Positions 52,467-61,497 of a stretch of 64,000 nucleotides of DNA are shown here, one piece after another. This DNA is from Clostridia bacterium (GTDB lineage Bacteria; Bacillota; Clostridia; Oscillospirales; CAG-272). The notes under the pieces were generated by a model. The model saw nothing but the letters and a program-made list of their open reading frames with translations, did not search any database and was not told the DNA's origin. Position numbers and translations under genes: made by a program. The stretch spans positions 62,001 through 126,000 of the forward strand of contig JAFTYG010000006.1 of assembly GCA_017461365.1 (NCBI GenBank), read 5' to 3'. Positions within the stretch are counted from its first letter, which is position 1, and the number at the start of each line of letters is the position of its first letter.

Positions 52467-55400
52467 ATGAAGAAATTTTTTGCGATCGCCGTAGTTGTTT
52501 GTATGATGACCGCTTTGATCCCCCTGAATATCTTGGCAAGTGATACAGAAAAAACCATTGATCTGTATCTGATAGCGGGACAGTCAAATGCAGCGGGAAC
52601 AACAAAGGTAACTGACGCTTCAGCTGCTTATCTGTGGGCACCTGAGCTTAGAGACGGCTACTCCAACGTTCACTATGCGGGTAATTCTCGCTCCAACAGC
52701 TCGGGAACGCGCGACCGAGATCTTCCTTGGCAGAAGGCAGCGTTGGGCCTCGGTATATCAAGCTCTGCTTATATGGGCCCCGAGGCGGGTATGGCAGAAG
52801 CTTTGTCTGCTTACTATAACGAGGAAACAGGCAGAAACGCGGGTATTATTAAGTACGCCTTTGGCGGTTCAAGCTTGTTGAACGACACCACGGGTAGTAC
52901 CCATTCGGACGGAAACTGGGTGTCTCCTTCTTACGAGGCGACTCTGTCTGCCGATGCTGTTGTGGACGGCGTTACGGGTAAGCTGTATGAGAATTTTCTC
53001 GCTCAGGTCGAGAAGAATATCAGCGAGCTTGAGGCATACGGCGGATATACCAAGGTAAATATCTGCGGTCTTTATTGGATGCAGGGCTGTGCCAACCGCT
53101 CTAATCCAACCGAATATCAAACCGCGTTTACTTATTTTGCAACCGATATTCGAAATGACCTTTCAGCTTTGATGAAGGAATATACGGGTACTTCAGATGA
53201 TTGCGGCGCATCAGAGATGCCTATTGTTGTAGGTACTCTTTCCCAAACCCAAAATCTGAACGCAACGACGGCAGAGGAAACGAACAAGACCTTTATTGAA
53301 ATGCAGAAGAGTCTGGCAACCACCGTTGAAAATTGTTACGTAGTAGATAATTCTCACTTCGCCATCAGTGCTGTAAACTTTACGGATACCACTGCACCTA
53401 TCGTATTGGGCAGTGACCGTTGGCATTGGAATCAGGCCGATATGCTGGAAATCGGTGAAAATGTGGGCAATGAGCTTTTGTACAGAGCAACGGGATACAG
53501 CGAGACAGCGACCTATGCGCCCTTGCTTGCTATTGATACCGACTCGTGGAAGACTAAGCTCTCTGGCTCGGATACCGAGTTTGAGATAGGAACAGCAAGC
53601 GAATTTTTGTCTCTCTTCCGTTATCTCAACAGTAATTCCACCGCAAGTCTTACAGCAAATAAGACATTTAAGCTTACCGCGGATATTGATCTTAATCCCG
53701 GTGTTGATTGGGCGGCGTACAATGCAGATCCTGTGGGATACGATGGTGTTCGTCCCGTCAATGTATGGATCTCCGGTCAGTTTTCGGGAACACTTGACGG
53801 ACAGGGATATTCCATAACAGGCTTGTGGCATGAGGACTTTGTCAGAAACAGCACATCAAAGACCGTTGCCACGGCAGACGGTAATATCACGTTGAAATTC
53901 AGTGGAATGAATAGTATGGGCTTGCTGTATCTGCCCAAGAACGGAGCTAAGATACAAAATCTTGTCCTTGGCGGCGGCTTGTTCCACGATGACGGAGCGG
54001 CGGGCGGTTGTAGCGTAGGCTCACTGATCGGATGTGTTTCTAACGCGGGAAGCTTTGAAATCAACAATTGCTATGTCGGAGAGGACTTTACCGTTGACGG
54101 ACGCGACTCGTCAAATCAGGGAAATGCCTACGGCGGTATCATCGGCTCTAACTGGTCGACCACGGGAGCGCAGACCTTAACGGTCAGAAATGTTGTATTT
54201 GCGGGTACCGTTATAACTCCATATACCTCATCTCCCGCCTTCGGATATATGATCGGAAAGGCGCAGAAGAGCGGTAGCCATGCTCTGAACTTTACTATGA
54301 CCGATTGTATGTTTGCGGGTACTCTGCGCGGCAGTAATATGGATAAGGTAAAGGATACCTTGACACGCGGTACGGCGGGAACACCCACCGAGGTAGATTG
54401 CGACCGCAACTACACATCTCAGCCTACAGGCGCTGACACGGAATATTTGACAGCAACCGCTACCTATGGAGTTCTTCCTAAAGCAGTAGCAGAGCTGATG
54501 AATGCTTATTATAACAGGAATTATTCGGGTAATAATAAGCAGTATGCGGATCTTGTGATCATTGATACCGCTGTCTGGGCTGAAAGGCTTGCAAGCGACG
54601 AGACCGAATTTGAGATCGGTACGGCAAGCGAGCTGATGTCTCTCTTCCGCTATTTGAATCAGAACGCCACAAAGGCACTCAGCTCGGGCAAGACCTTCAA
54701 GCTTACCGCTGATATAGACCTTAATGCGGGTGTTGATTGGGCGGCTTACAATGCCGATCCCGAGGGATATAGCGGTATTCGTCCTGCCAACGTATGGGTA
54801 TCCTCGCTGTTCTGGGGAACTATCGATGGACAGGGACACACCATAAAGGGACTGTGGCACGAAAACTTTATGAAAAATGCTACTGTCAAGACTGTAGAAA
54901 CAAATACGGGTACAAAGACTCTAAGCTTCAGCGCAATGAAGAGTATGGGATTGGTTCAAGAGCCCAAGGACGGCACGGTCGTTCGCAATTTAGTGATCGA
55001 CGGCGGATACTTCCACGACTTCAGTACCGTTGGCGGATGCAGTATGGGCGCTGTTATAGGATGCGTCTCCAATGGCGGTACATTTGCGGTTGAGAATTGC
55101 TACATAGGCGAGGACTTCACAGTAGACGCAAGCGATACGCCCAATATGAATCATTCCTTCGGCGGTGTTATAGGATCTAACTGGTCTACTGACTCGGCGC
55201 AGACTTTGACGGTCAAAAATGTGGTCTTTGACGGTACGCTTGTAACACCTACCGCCGCCACACCCGCCTTTGGATACATGATTGGAAAGGCTCAAAACAG
55301 TAGTAGCCGTTTGCTGAACCTGACGGTTACCGATTGTATGTTTACAGGAACTCTGATAGGCAGCAGAAAGACTGAGGTAAGAGACTCTATGCTCAGCGGT

Positions 55401-55883
55401 ACGACAAATGCAGTTAATGTTATGGGTGAAGAGCGCAACTACACTTCTCAGCCCGAGACAGCAGATAGTCAATATCTGACCAAAACCGTAAAATACGGTG
55501 TTCTTCCCGTTGTTGTGGCTGATATGCTCTCAAGCTATTTCGTTCAGGATAACGGCACAGATACCATACGCATTATAAGCGAGGTCAACTCCTATGGTTG
55601 GGATCAGATAGGCTATGACGTGGTAATCACACGTACATCGGACAGTAAGAGCCTGAAAGCTTCGGCGCTTACCGATGTTGTATTTGATTCGGTGCTTGCG
55701 AACGGTCAAACAGTAACGGTCGATAGCTTGACCGATATCGAGGGTGTTGCAATCTACGGTATGGTGCTGAGTAATCTGAACAGTACCGAAACATATACGA
55801 TCACCGTTACCCCCAAGTGGGTAGATGGAGAGAACACCGTTTACGGCGTTCCCCGTGTTGGTACGATCAATATCGGTTCTTGA
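52467..55883 (+). CDS. Secreted SASA-type esterase with two tandem GLUG-type domains
   Basis: 1138 residues from ATG 52467 with AAAGGAG upstream. Signal peptide ~1-25. Residues ~28-345: SASA/CE6-like acetylesterase with LIAGQSNAAG (Ser40), YWMQGCAN and DRWHWNQADM (His320). Then two copies of a ~315-residue unit (~354-668 and ~696-1011), each starting with TEFEIGTASE...SLFRYLN, containing KTFKLTADIDLN.GVDWAAYNADP and ending RNYTSQP...YGVLP. The C-terminal ~125 residues (VTPKWVDGENTVYG) resemble the end of the GLUG protein at 2735. A surface polysaccharide deacetylase with binding modules is likely. A small peptide gene follows. TATAAT at 52424 is the probable -10. Confidence 0.78.
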   Translation: MKKFFAIAVVVCMMTALIPLNILASDTEKTIDLYLIAGQSNAAGTTKVTDASAAYLWAPELRDGYSNVHYAGNSRSNSSGTRDRDLPWQKAALGLGISSSAYMGPEAGMAEALSAYYNEETGRNAGIIKYAFGGSSLLNDTTGSTHSDGNWVSPSYEATLSADAVVDGVTGKLYENFLAQVEKNISELEAYGGYTKVNICGLYWMQGCANRSNPTEYQTAFTYFATDIRNDLSALMKEYTGTSDDCGASEMPIVVGTLSQTQNLNATTAEETNKTFIEMQKSLATTVENCYVVDNSHFAISAVNFTDTTAPIVLGSDRWHWNQADMLEIGENVGNELLYRATGYSETATYAPLLAIDTDSWKTKLSGSDTEFEIGTASEFLSLFRYLNSNSTASLTANKTFKLTADIDLNPGVDWAAYNADPVGYDGVRPVNVWISGQFSGTLDGQGYSITGLWHEDFVRNSTSKTVATADGNITLKFSGMNSMGLLYLPKNGAKIQNLVLGGGLFHDDGAAGGCSVGSLIGCVSNAGSFEINNCYVGEDFTVDGRDSSNQGNAYGGIIGSNWSTTGAQTLTVRNVVFAGTVITPYTSSPAFGYMIGKAQKSGSHALNFTMTDCMFAGTLRGSNMDKVKDTLTRGTAGTPTEVDCDRNYTSQPTGADTEYLTATATYGVLPKAVAELMNAYYNRNYSGNNKQYADLVIIDTAVWAERLASDETEFEIGTASELMSLFRYLNQNATKALSSGKTFKLTADIDLNAGVDWAAYNADPEGYSGIRPANVWVSSLFWGTIDGQGHTIKGLWHENFMKNATVKTVETNTGTKTLSFSAMKSMGLVQEPKDGTVVRNLVIDGGYFHDFSTVGGCSMGAVIGCVSNGGTFAVENCYIGEDFTVDASDTPNMNHSFGGVIGSNWSTDSAQTLTVKNVVFDGTLVTPTAATPAFGYMIGKAQNSSSRLLNLTVTDCMFTGTLIGSRKTEVRDSMLSGTTNAVNVMGEERNYTSQPETADSQYLTKTVKYGVLPVVVADMLSSYFVQDNGTDTIRIISEVNSYGWDQIGYDVVITRTSDSKSLKASALTDVVFDSVLANGQTVTVDSLTDIEGVAIYGMVLSNLNSTETYTITVTPKWVDGENTVYGVPRVGTINIGS

Positions 55884-55896
55884 AAGGAGAATGGAA

Positions 55897-56031
55897 ATGG
55901 AGCGTAAAAGAGAATATAAAACTCCCGACGTAATGCTCGAGAGTATGTCGGCGCGAGAGGATATACTTCTGTCCTCTTCCGAAAGCGGAGCACTTGCGCT
56001 GATCGATTGCGGAGAGGAAAATTGGATGTGA
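55897..56031 (+). CDS. Small peptide downstream of the esterase/GLUG protein
   Basis: 44 residues from ATG 55897, six bases after AAAGGAGA (an in-frame ATG at 55891 touches the site). It starts 13 bases after the stop of the large secreted protein. The sequence EYKTPDVMLESMS...EDILLSSSESG follows the same pattern as the peptide at 5141 (Y..P....S.S..E..[ML]..S.SG), ending with acidic residues and a single Cys. No signal peptide. Function unknown; a strong terminator closes the unit. Confidence 0.65.
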   Translation: MERKREYKTPDVMLESMSAREDILLSSSESGALALIDCGEENWM

Positions 56032-56040
56032 TCCAACACA

Positions 56041-56084
56041 CAAGGGGCTGTCTCATTAACAAGTGAGACAACCCCTTGTTTTTT
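56041..56084 (+). terminator. Terminator after the small peptide gene
   Basis: CAAGGGGCTGTCTCA (56041-56055) pairs with TGAGACAACCCCTTG (56064-56078), then TTTTTT. Confidence 0.85.
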
Positions 56085-56099
56085 ATTTTGAAAATAATA

Positions 56100-56133
56100 A
56101 GGAGCTGAGCCATTAAAATGTGACTCAGCTCCT
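56100..56133 (-). terminator. Terminator of the pyrophosphatase operon
   Basis: AGGAGCTGAG (56100-56109) pairs with CTCAGCTCCT (56124-56133) just past the ppa stop; on the minus strand an A/T-rich run follows. Confidence 0.72.
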
Positions 56134-56143
56134 ATTAGCTGTT

Positions 56144-56674
56144 TTACTTTCCGAATTTTTCGTTATACGCTTTTATGCAGTTATCAATTATCTTCAGCGC
56201 CTCCTCGGGACCGAAAAGCTCCTTAACAGCCGTCTGCTTGTTTTCAAGCTGCTTGTAGACCGAGAAGAAGTGCATCATTTCGTCGAAGATGTGGGCGGGA
56301 AGATCGTCGATAGTTTTGTAGGAATTGTAGCTGGGATCGGAGAACGGAACGGCGATGATCTTGTCGTCAAGCGCATTGTCGTCTATCATTCGCATAACGC
56401 CGATGGGGTAAACGCGGATAAGCGTCATGGGATAGAGATGATGATTGCAAAGAACAAGAACGTCAAGCGGATCTCCGTCGTCCGCGTAGGTACGGGGAAT
56501 GAAGCCATAGTTTGCGGGATAGTGGGTAGAGGTGTAAAGTATGCGGTCAAGTCGGAGCATACCCGTGTACTTGTCCATCTCATACTTACAGCTGCTGCCC
56601 TTGGGGATCTCTATTACCGCGTTGAAATCCTCGGGTGTGATTACTTTGGGATCGATGTCATGCCAAACATTCAT
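56144..56674 (-). CDS. ppa: Family I inorganic pyrophosphatase
   Basis: 176 residues, the normal length. Hydrolyses pyrophosphate in the cytoplasm, driving biosynthesis. The signature Asp66-Gly-Asp68-Pro-Leu-Asp71 is present, with EIPKGSSCKYE and YPANYGFIPRTY before it and the DDKIIAVPFSDP region after. Last gene of a housekeeping operon, 23 bases after obg. Confidence 0.95.
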   Translation of the reverse strand: MNVWHDIDPKVITPEDFNAVIEIPKGSSCKYEMDKYTGMLRLDRILYTSTHYPANYGFIPRTYADDGDPLDVLVLCNHHLYPMTLIRVYPIGVMRMIDDNALDDKIIAVPFSDPSYNSYKTIDDLPAHIFDEMMHFFSVYKQLENKQTAVKELFGPEEALKIIDNCIKAYNEKFGK

Positions 56675-56697
56675 AATATATACCGTCCTTAAAAAAA

Positions 56698-57978
56698 TTA
56701 TTTTACATAATCAAATTCAAAATCGTATATCGATACGGTCATACCGTCGGTACATCCTTTTTCTTCAAGCAGATCGAAAACACCGCTGTTTTTGAGCACC
56801 TTCTGGAAGAAATTGAGCGATTCGTAATCGTCGAAGTTTATCTGCCCCATAAGATTGAGAAGCCATTCGCCCTCAACTATAAAGGTGTCGTTCTCACGGC
56901 GGACCGTCGTTTCCTTAGAGCCGCCGACATAAGCGTCCTCGGGCTCGTATTCGCGCTCGTAAATGATCATCGGCGGAAGCTCTCGGAGCATCTCGGCAGC
57001 CTTTGCCACCATTTCGTCAAGTCCCTCGCCCGTTATTGCAGAAACGTAGATAAGCTCCCAACCGTTGTCTTTCACGAATTCTTCAAACTCGTCAATATCA
57101 ACGCGCTCGCGGTCGAGCATATCTGTCTTGTTAGCCACAATGATCTGCGGTCTTTCGGCAAGCGCTTCGCTGTATCTGCGGAGCTCATAGTTGATGTTCT
57201 TGATGTCATCTATCGGATCTCTGTACTCGGAGCAGGAAATATCGACAACGTGGAGCAGAAGCCTGCAACGGTCTACGTGGCGAAGGAATGCGTGTCCAAG
57301 CCCCGCGCCGTCAGCCGCGCCCTCAATAAGTCCGGGGATGTCCGCCGCCACAAATCCGCTCTCACCGCCCGTCGAGACAACACCGAGATTGGGGGAGAGA
57401 GTTGTGAAGTGGTAGTCGGCAATTTTGGGCTTTGCCGAGCTTATGCGCGAAAGGAGCGAGGATTTTCCAACGCTCGGGTATCCGATAAGTCCCACGTCGG
57501 CAAGCATCTTGAGCTCAAGGACAAGCTCGCGCTCCTCGCCCTTTGTGCCGTTTTTTGCGAACATAGGCACCTGACGCGTCGGAGTTGCGAAATGCCTGTT
57601 TCCGAAGCCGCCGCGTCCGCCGCGACAGCAGATATAGTCGGCTCCGTCGTTTTCGGTCATATCGTGAATTATCTTTCCCGTTTCGGCATCCTTGATAAGA
57701 GTTCCTGGCGGAACGCTTATTATAAGGTCGGGGGCTGTTGCGCCGTGGAGCTTTCCGCCCTTTCCGTTTCCGCCGTTGCCCGCTATGAACTTGTGGCGAT
57801 AGCGAAAGGCAAGAAGCGTGTTCGTGCCGAGATCAACGCGGAAAACTATATTTCCGCCTTTTCCTCCGTCACCGCCGTCGGGGCCGCCGTGAGAAACGTA
57901 TTTTTCACGGTGGAATGCTACAGCGCCGTTGCCGCCGTCTCCCGCCTTAACGTATATTTTTACATTATCTACAAACAT
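56698..57978 (-). CDS. obg: GTPase Obg
   Basis: 426 residues. N-terminal glycine-rich Obg fold (1-~158: GDGGNGAVAFHREKY, RGGRGGFGN), GTPase domain with GYPSVGKSS (~165-173), DIPGLIEGA and NKTD, and a C-terminal OCT domain (~345-426) found in Gram-positive Obg proteins. It takes part in 50S ribosome maturation and, in B. subtilis, stress and sporulation signalling. Three bases separate it from the HAD gene stop. Confidence 0.96.
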   Translation of the reverse strand: MFVDNVKIYVKAGDGGNGAVAFHREKYVSHGGPDGGDGGKGGNIVFRVDLGTNTLLAFRYRHKFIAGNGGNGKGGKLHGATAPDLIISVPPGTLIKDAETGKIIHDMTENDGADYICCRGGRGGFGNRHFATPTRQVPMFAKNGTKGEERELVLELKMLADVGLIGYPSVGKSSLLSRISSAKPKIADYHFTTLSPNLGVVSTGGESGFVAADIPGLIEGAADGAGLGHAFLRHVDRCRLLLHVVDISCSEYRDPIDDIKNINYELRRYSEALAERPQIIVANKTDMLDRERVDIDEFEEFVKDNGWELIYVSAITGEGLDEMVAKAAEMLRELPPMIIYEREYEPEDAYVGGSKETTVRRENDTFIVEGEWLLNLMGQINFDDYESLNFFQKVLKNSGVFDLLEEKGCTDGMTVSIYDFEFDYVK

Positions 57979-57981
57979 TTT

Positions 57982-58674
57982 TTACCTCATCAAGCCGTAC
58001 TTGGCAAGAGTTTTTTTCCATTCAAGGTGATCGTGATAAACAGCGTCCACCTTTGTTTCTTCGGTCAGAGGCGAGGGGTATTTTTTGTCATAAACGGCTA
58101 TCACCGCGCCTGCGCCTGCCGCATTCGCCGCCCTTATGCCGCTCGTTCCGTCCTCGAAAACGAGACAGTCCGAGGTAGAAAGTCCAAGCCTCTCTGCCGC
58201 AAGGTGGTATATATCGGGAGCGGGCTTTCCCACAAACGTGCCGTTTTCATAAACGATATTGTCCCACGAGAACCATCTGTCGAGGTTAAGGTGCTTCATA
58301 TAGAATTCAACGTTAATTCGCTCAGAGCCTGTGGCAAGACAGTAGGGAATTCCGCTTTCCTTGATAGCATCGAGCATCTCATACGCGCCGTCCGCTAAAC
58401 GGAAGCTCTCGCCAAGCTCCATACAGATGTTAAAATATTCGTTCTCCTTGCGTTCAACAAATGTTTTAAGATCATCCTCGGTGTAGTCGGGAGAGATCCT
58501 CGAGGTATAGAACATTCTGTTCGTTCTGCCAAAGACCGTCGCTAACATATCATCAAGGCTCGGCGCTTCTATACCGTAGTATTTCGGCAGAACCCGTCGA
58601 AATGCCTCCATATGCATATCGCTGTCAAAAAGCAACGTTCCGTTGAAATCAAAAAGAATTCCCTTTAAGTTCAT
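57982..58674 (-). CDS. HAD-family hydrolase (beta-phosphoglucomutase-like)
   Basis: 230 residues. HAD motif I is FDFNGT: nucleophile Asp9 is present but the usual second Asp is Asn11, which would weaken the general acid/base of a phosphatase or mutase. Motif II is in CLATGSERI (Ser/Thr) and motif III/IV in KPAPDIYHLAAERL and VFEDGTSGIRAA. Four-helix cap between motifs I and II. Substrate unknown. Start overlaps the der stop (ATGA). Confidence 0.82.
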   Translation of the reverse strand: MNLKGILFDFNGTLLFDSDMHMEAFRRVLPKYYGIEAPSLDDMLATVFGRTNRMFYTSRISPDYTEDDLKTFVERKENEYFNICMELGESFRLADGAYEMLDAIKESGIPYCLATGSERINVEFYMKHLNLDRWFSWDNIVYENGTFVGKPAPDIYHLAAERLGLSTSDCLVFEDGTSGIRAANAAGAGAVIAVYDKKYPSPLTEETKVDAVYHDHLEWKKTLAKYGLMR

Positions 58675-60002
58675 TTTTTGTTCTCACCCTTTTCACGAAT
58701 GATAAGTCTTATTGGTGTTCCGCTGAAGCCAAATGTCTGGCGCAGACAGTTTTCAAGGTATCTCTGATAGGAGAAATGGAAGAGCTCCGCATTGTTACAG
58801 AATATAACGAAGGTGGGGGGAGCTACCGAGATCTGCGTCATATAGTAGATCTTCAAGCGCTTGCCCTTGTCGGAGGGGGGCTGAGCGCGCATGGTGGCAT
58901 CGGCAAGCACGTCGTTGAGCATACCCGTGGCGATACGCGTGTTCGCCTGATTGTGTACGTACTTTATGTGGTCGTAAAGCGTGTTTATGCGCTGACCTGT
59001 AAGCGCTGAGACGTAAACGATGGGCGCGTAGGGCATATATGCGAGAGCCGTTCTTATTCTTTCATTGAAGCGGTTGACGGTGCTGTTGTCCTTCTCGACC
59101 GCATCCCATTTGTTTACAACGATGATAGATGCCTTGCCCGCCTCGTGCGCGATGCCCGCTATCTTTTCGTCCTGCTCAGTAATACCCGTGCTTCCGTCTA
59201 TCATAATAAGGCAGACGTCGGCGCGTTCGACCGCCATGTGGGCGCGGAGAACGCTGTATTTTTCAATCTTGTCGTTTATCTTCGACTGACGGCGTATGCC
59301 CGCAGTGTCGATGAGGGTAAACGCGCCCTGCTCGTTTTCAAGCCGCGTGTCTACCGCGTCGCGCGTCGTTCCCGCTATGTTTGATACTATGAGACGGTTC
59401 TGTCCTACCATTTTGTTTATTATCGAGGATTTGCCCGCATTCGGCTTTCCGATAACGGCTACCTTTATGCTGTCGTCCTCCTCTTCCTCACCCGAATATT
59501 CGGGCAAAGCCTCAAGAACGGCATCAAGAAGATCGCCTGTTCCGCTACCGTGAACCGAGGAAACGGCTATCGGCTCAGCATCAAAGCCGAGCTCGTAGAA
59601 TTCGTAAAACTCAAAGGGAAGCGCGCCAACGCTGTCGCACTTGTTTATGCAGGGAATTATCGGCTTTCCGCTCTTCTGGAGCATAACGCCTATGTCTCTG
59701 TCGTCGGCGGTAAGTCCCGTGCGTACGTCGCACATAAAGATTATTACGTCGGCGCTCTCAATTGCGACCTCCGCCTGAAAACGCATCTGCTTTAGGATTA
59801 TATCATCAGTCTTGGGCTCAATACCTCCCGTGTCGATGACGATAAGGCTTTTTCCGCACCACTCTGTTTCTCCGTAGATACGGTCGCGTGTGACACCGGG
59901 AGTGTCCTCTACGATCGAGCGACGCTCGCCTATGAGCTTATTGAAAAGCGTGCTCTTGCCGACGTTCGGTCTGCCGACAATAGCAACGATAGGTTTTGAC
60001 AT
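58671..60002 (-). CDS. der: Double-GTPase ribosome biogenesis protein Der (EngA)
   Basis: 443 residues. Two GTPase domains in tandem: GRPNVGKST near the N-terminus (~9-17) and GKPNAGKSS (~185-193), each with DTGGI/DTAGI and NK.D elements (NKCD, NKWD), then a KH-like domain (~355-443: YMTQISVAPPTFVIFCN). Essential for 50S subunit assembly. It follows the DUF512 gene by 16 bases, an order common in Clostridia. Confidence 0.96.
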   Translation of the reverse strand: MSKPIVAIVGRPNVGKSTLFNKLIGERRSIVEDTPGVTRDRIYGETEWCGKSLIVIDTGGIEPKTDDIILKQMRFQAEVAIESADVIIFMCDVRTGLTADDRDIGVMLQKSGKPIIPCINKCDSVGALPFEFYEFYELGFDAEPIAVSSVHGSGTGDLLDAVLEALPEYSGEEEEDDSIKVAVIGKPNAGKSSIINKMVGQNRLIVSNIAGTTRDAVDTRLENEQGAFTLIDTAGIRRQSKINDKIEKYSVLRAHMAVERADVCLIMIDGSTGITEQDEKIAGIAHEAGKASIIVVNKWDAVEKDNSTVNRFNERIRTALAYMPYAPIVYVSALTGQRINTLYDHIKYVHNQANTRIATGMLNDVLADATMRAQPPSDKGKRLKIYYMTQISVAPPTFVIFCNNAELFHFSYQRYLENCLRQTFGFSGTPIRLIIREKGENKK

Positions 60003-60018
60003 TTATATTTACCATCCT

Positions 60019-61335
60019 TTATAAGTTTATTCCAAGGCAGGCGCGGATAAGATCGCCACCCTCATTTTCTACCGCTCTGCACGGAACGCCGATACGCTCC
60101 GAGAGCTCCTTGGGAGTCATATCGTCAAGAAATACGTCTCCCTCCGCGCGCAGACAAACGGCGGGGAAGAGTAGCTCGTCTCCGAGCGATTTTCCCTCAA
60201 GCGCTTCGGATATGTCCTTTCCCGTAAGAAGCCCCGCTACGGTTATAGTTTCTCCGAAAAAGTTGTTTTTTATGGGATAAACGGTTATCTTCAAGCCCTC
60301 AAATCTCTCTACAAGGCGGTCGCATAGCCCCTTTATGTGACCGTATGCCGCCATTCCAGTCGCCACCGATACCTCCCTCGGAGCAGAAAAGTCCGCGCGG
60401 TAAGCATCCGCATCCTCAAGCTCAAACTCAAAGCCCGTACGCATATCGGTTATCATTCCGACACCGTTCTGTATCTGAGAGTAGCCCTCGTAAAATTCAT
60501 CGTCGGGGAGCGGAAGGCCTGCCTTGATGTAAAATTCATCTGCGGCAAAGAAAAGACGCGAGCCGAATTTTTCCACGCATCCGTTACCGAAGTCCGTGAC
60601 CTGCCCGATAACTGCGGCGCACTCCTCAGGTGTAAATGCATCGAGGGGATAGAGCCCGTCTCTGAATTTCGTGAGTCCCGCAGGAACGACAGATACACTG
60701 TCGAGCGACGGATAAAGCTCCGAGAGGTCGCGCATCGAGCGCAGAAGCTCCTCGCCGTCATTCAGCCCCTTGCACAGCACTATCTGAGCGCAGATAGTAA
60801 TTCCCGCGTCGGCAAGCTTTTTGATGTATGAGAGCACATCTCCCGCGCGTGGATTTTTCATCATCTTTACGCGAAGCTCGGGATTTGTGGTGTGTACCGA
60901 TATATTCACAGGCGAGATATGCATCTTGATTATTCTGTCGATGTCGCTCTCATTCAGATTTGTAAGCGTGATGTAATTGCCGTGAAGAAATGAAAGACGC
61001 GAGTCGTCGTCCTTGAAGTAAAGCGTGCTCCGCATACCCTTCGGGAGCTGATCGATAAAGCAGAAAACGCATTTGTTTTTGCAGGAATGCTTTTTATCCA
61101 TAAGAGGAGTTTCAAAATCAAGACCTATATCGTCGTATTCCTGCTTGCGGATGGAAAATTTCATTGCTCTTCCGTCACGGACTACCGCGAGGTCGATCTG
61201 TCTGTCCGCAAGATAAAATCTGTAATCGAGCACGTCGTTTATCTCGTTGCCGTTGATCGACACAAGAATGTCACCCGATACAAGCCCCGCCTTCTCGGCT
61301 CGGCTTTTCGGTAACACCTCGGTTATTTTTACCAT
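60019..61335 (-). CDS. DUF512-family PDZ/radical-SAM-like protein
   Basis: 438 residues from ATG 61335, seven bases after GGAGG; longer frames to 61341 or 61374 place the ribosome site inside the gene. N-terminal PDZ (~1-60: SRAEKAGLVSGDILVSINGNEI), then a cluster-binding CKNKCVFCFIDQLPKGMR motif with the radical-SAM CxxxCxxC spacing, and the C-terminal DUF512 domain (GVGMITDMR, FGETITVAGLLTGKD). Function not established; it is regularly linked to der in Firmicutes. First gene of the operon ending at ppa. Confidence 0.88.
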   Translation of the reverse strand: MVKITEVLPKSRAEKAGLVSGDILVSINGNEINDVLDYRFYLADRQIDLAVVRDGRAMKFSIRKQEYDDIGLDFETPLMDKKHSCKNKCVFCFIDQLPKGMRSTLYFKDDDSRLSFLHGNYITLTNLNESDIDRIIKMHISPVNISVHTTNPELRVKMMKNPRAGDVLSYIKKLADAGITICAQIVLCKGLNDGEELLRSMRDLSELYPSLDSVSVVPAGLTKFRDGLYPLDAFTPEECAAVIGQVTDFGNGCVEKFGSRLFFAADEFYIKAGLPLPDDEFYEGYSQIQNGVGMITDMRTGFEFELEDADAYRADFSAPREVSVATGMAAYGHIKGLCDRLVERFEGLKITVYPIKNNFFGETITVAGLLTGKDISEALEGKSLGDELLFPAVCLRAEGDVFLDDMTPKELSERIGVPCRAVENEGGDLIRACLGINL

Positions 61336-61377
61336 TTCCATCCCTCCTTTTTCGCCTTTAATACAAATATTCATTAT

Positions 61378-61406
61378 ATTATAACATTTTTAATAAAAAT
61401 TGTCAA
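61378..61406 (-). promoter_or_regulatory. Promoter of the DUF512-der-HAD-obg-ppa operon
   Basis: Minus strand: TTGACA (61401-61406), 17 bases, TATAAT (61378-61383). Confidence 0.77.
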
Positions 61407-61430
61407 TATCAAACTGACGCAAAATAAGCA

Positions 61431-61473
61431 TTACGGTATAAATTTAAGAACTTAAACATAGAATTTACCGTAA
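61431..61473. promoter_or_regulatory. Inverted repeat upstream of the SPOCS/LysM gene
   Basis: TTACGGTA (61431-61438) and TACCGTAA (61466-61473) enclose a second palindrome, TTTAAG-AA-CTTAAA. It ends 24 bases before ATG 61498 and could be an operator; no T tract follows, so not a terminator. Confidence 0.55.
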
Positions 61474-61497
61474 AGTATTTCATAAAGGAGATGTTTT

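Noticed and set aside
57250..58398. A 382-codon plus-strand frame over obg and the HAD gene
   Set aside because: Antisense to a conserved GTPase gene, spans two genes.
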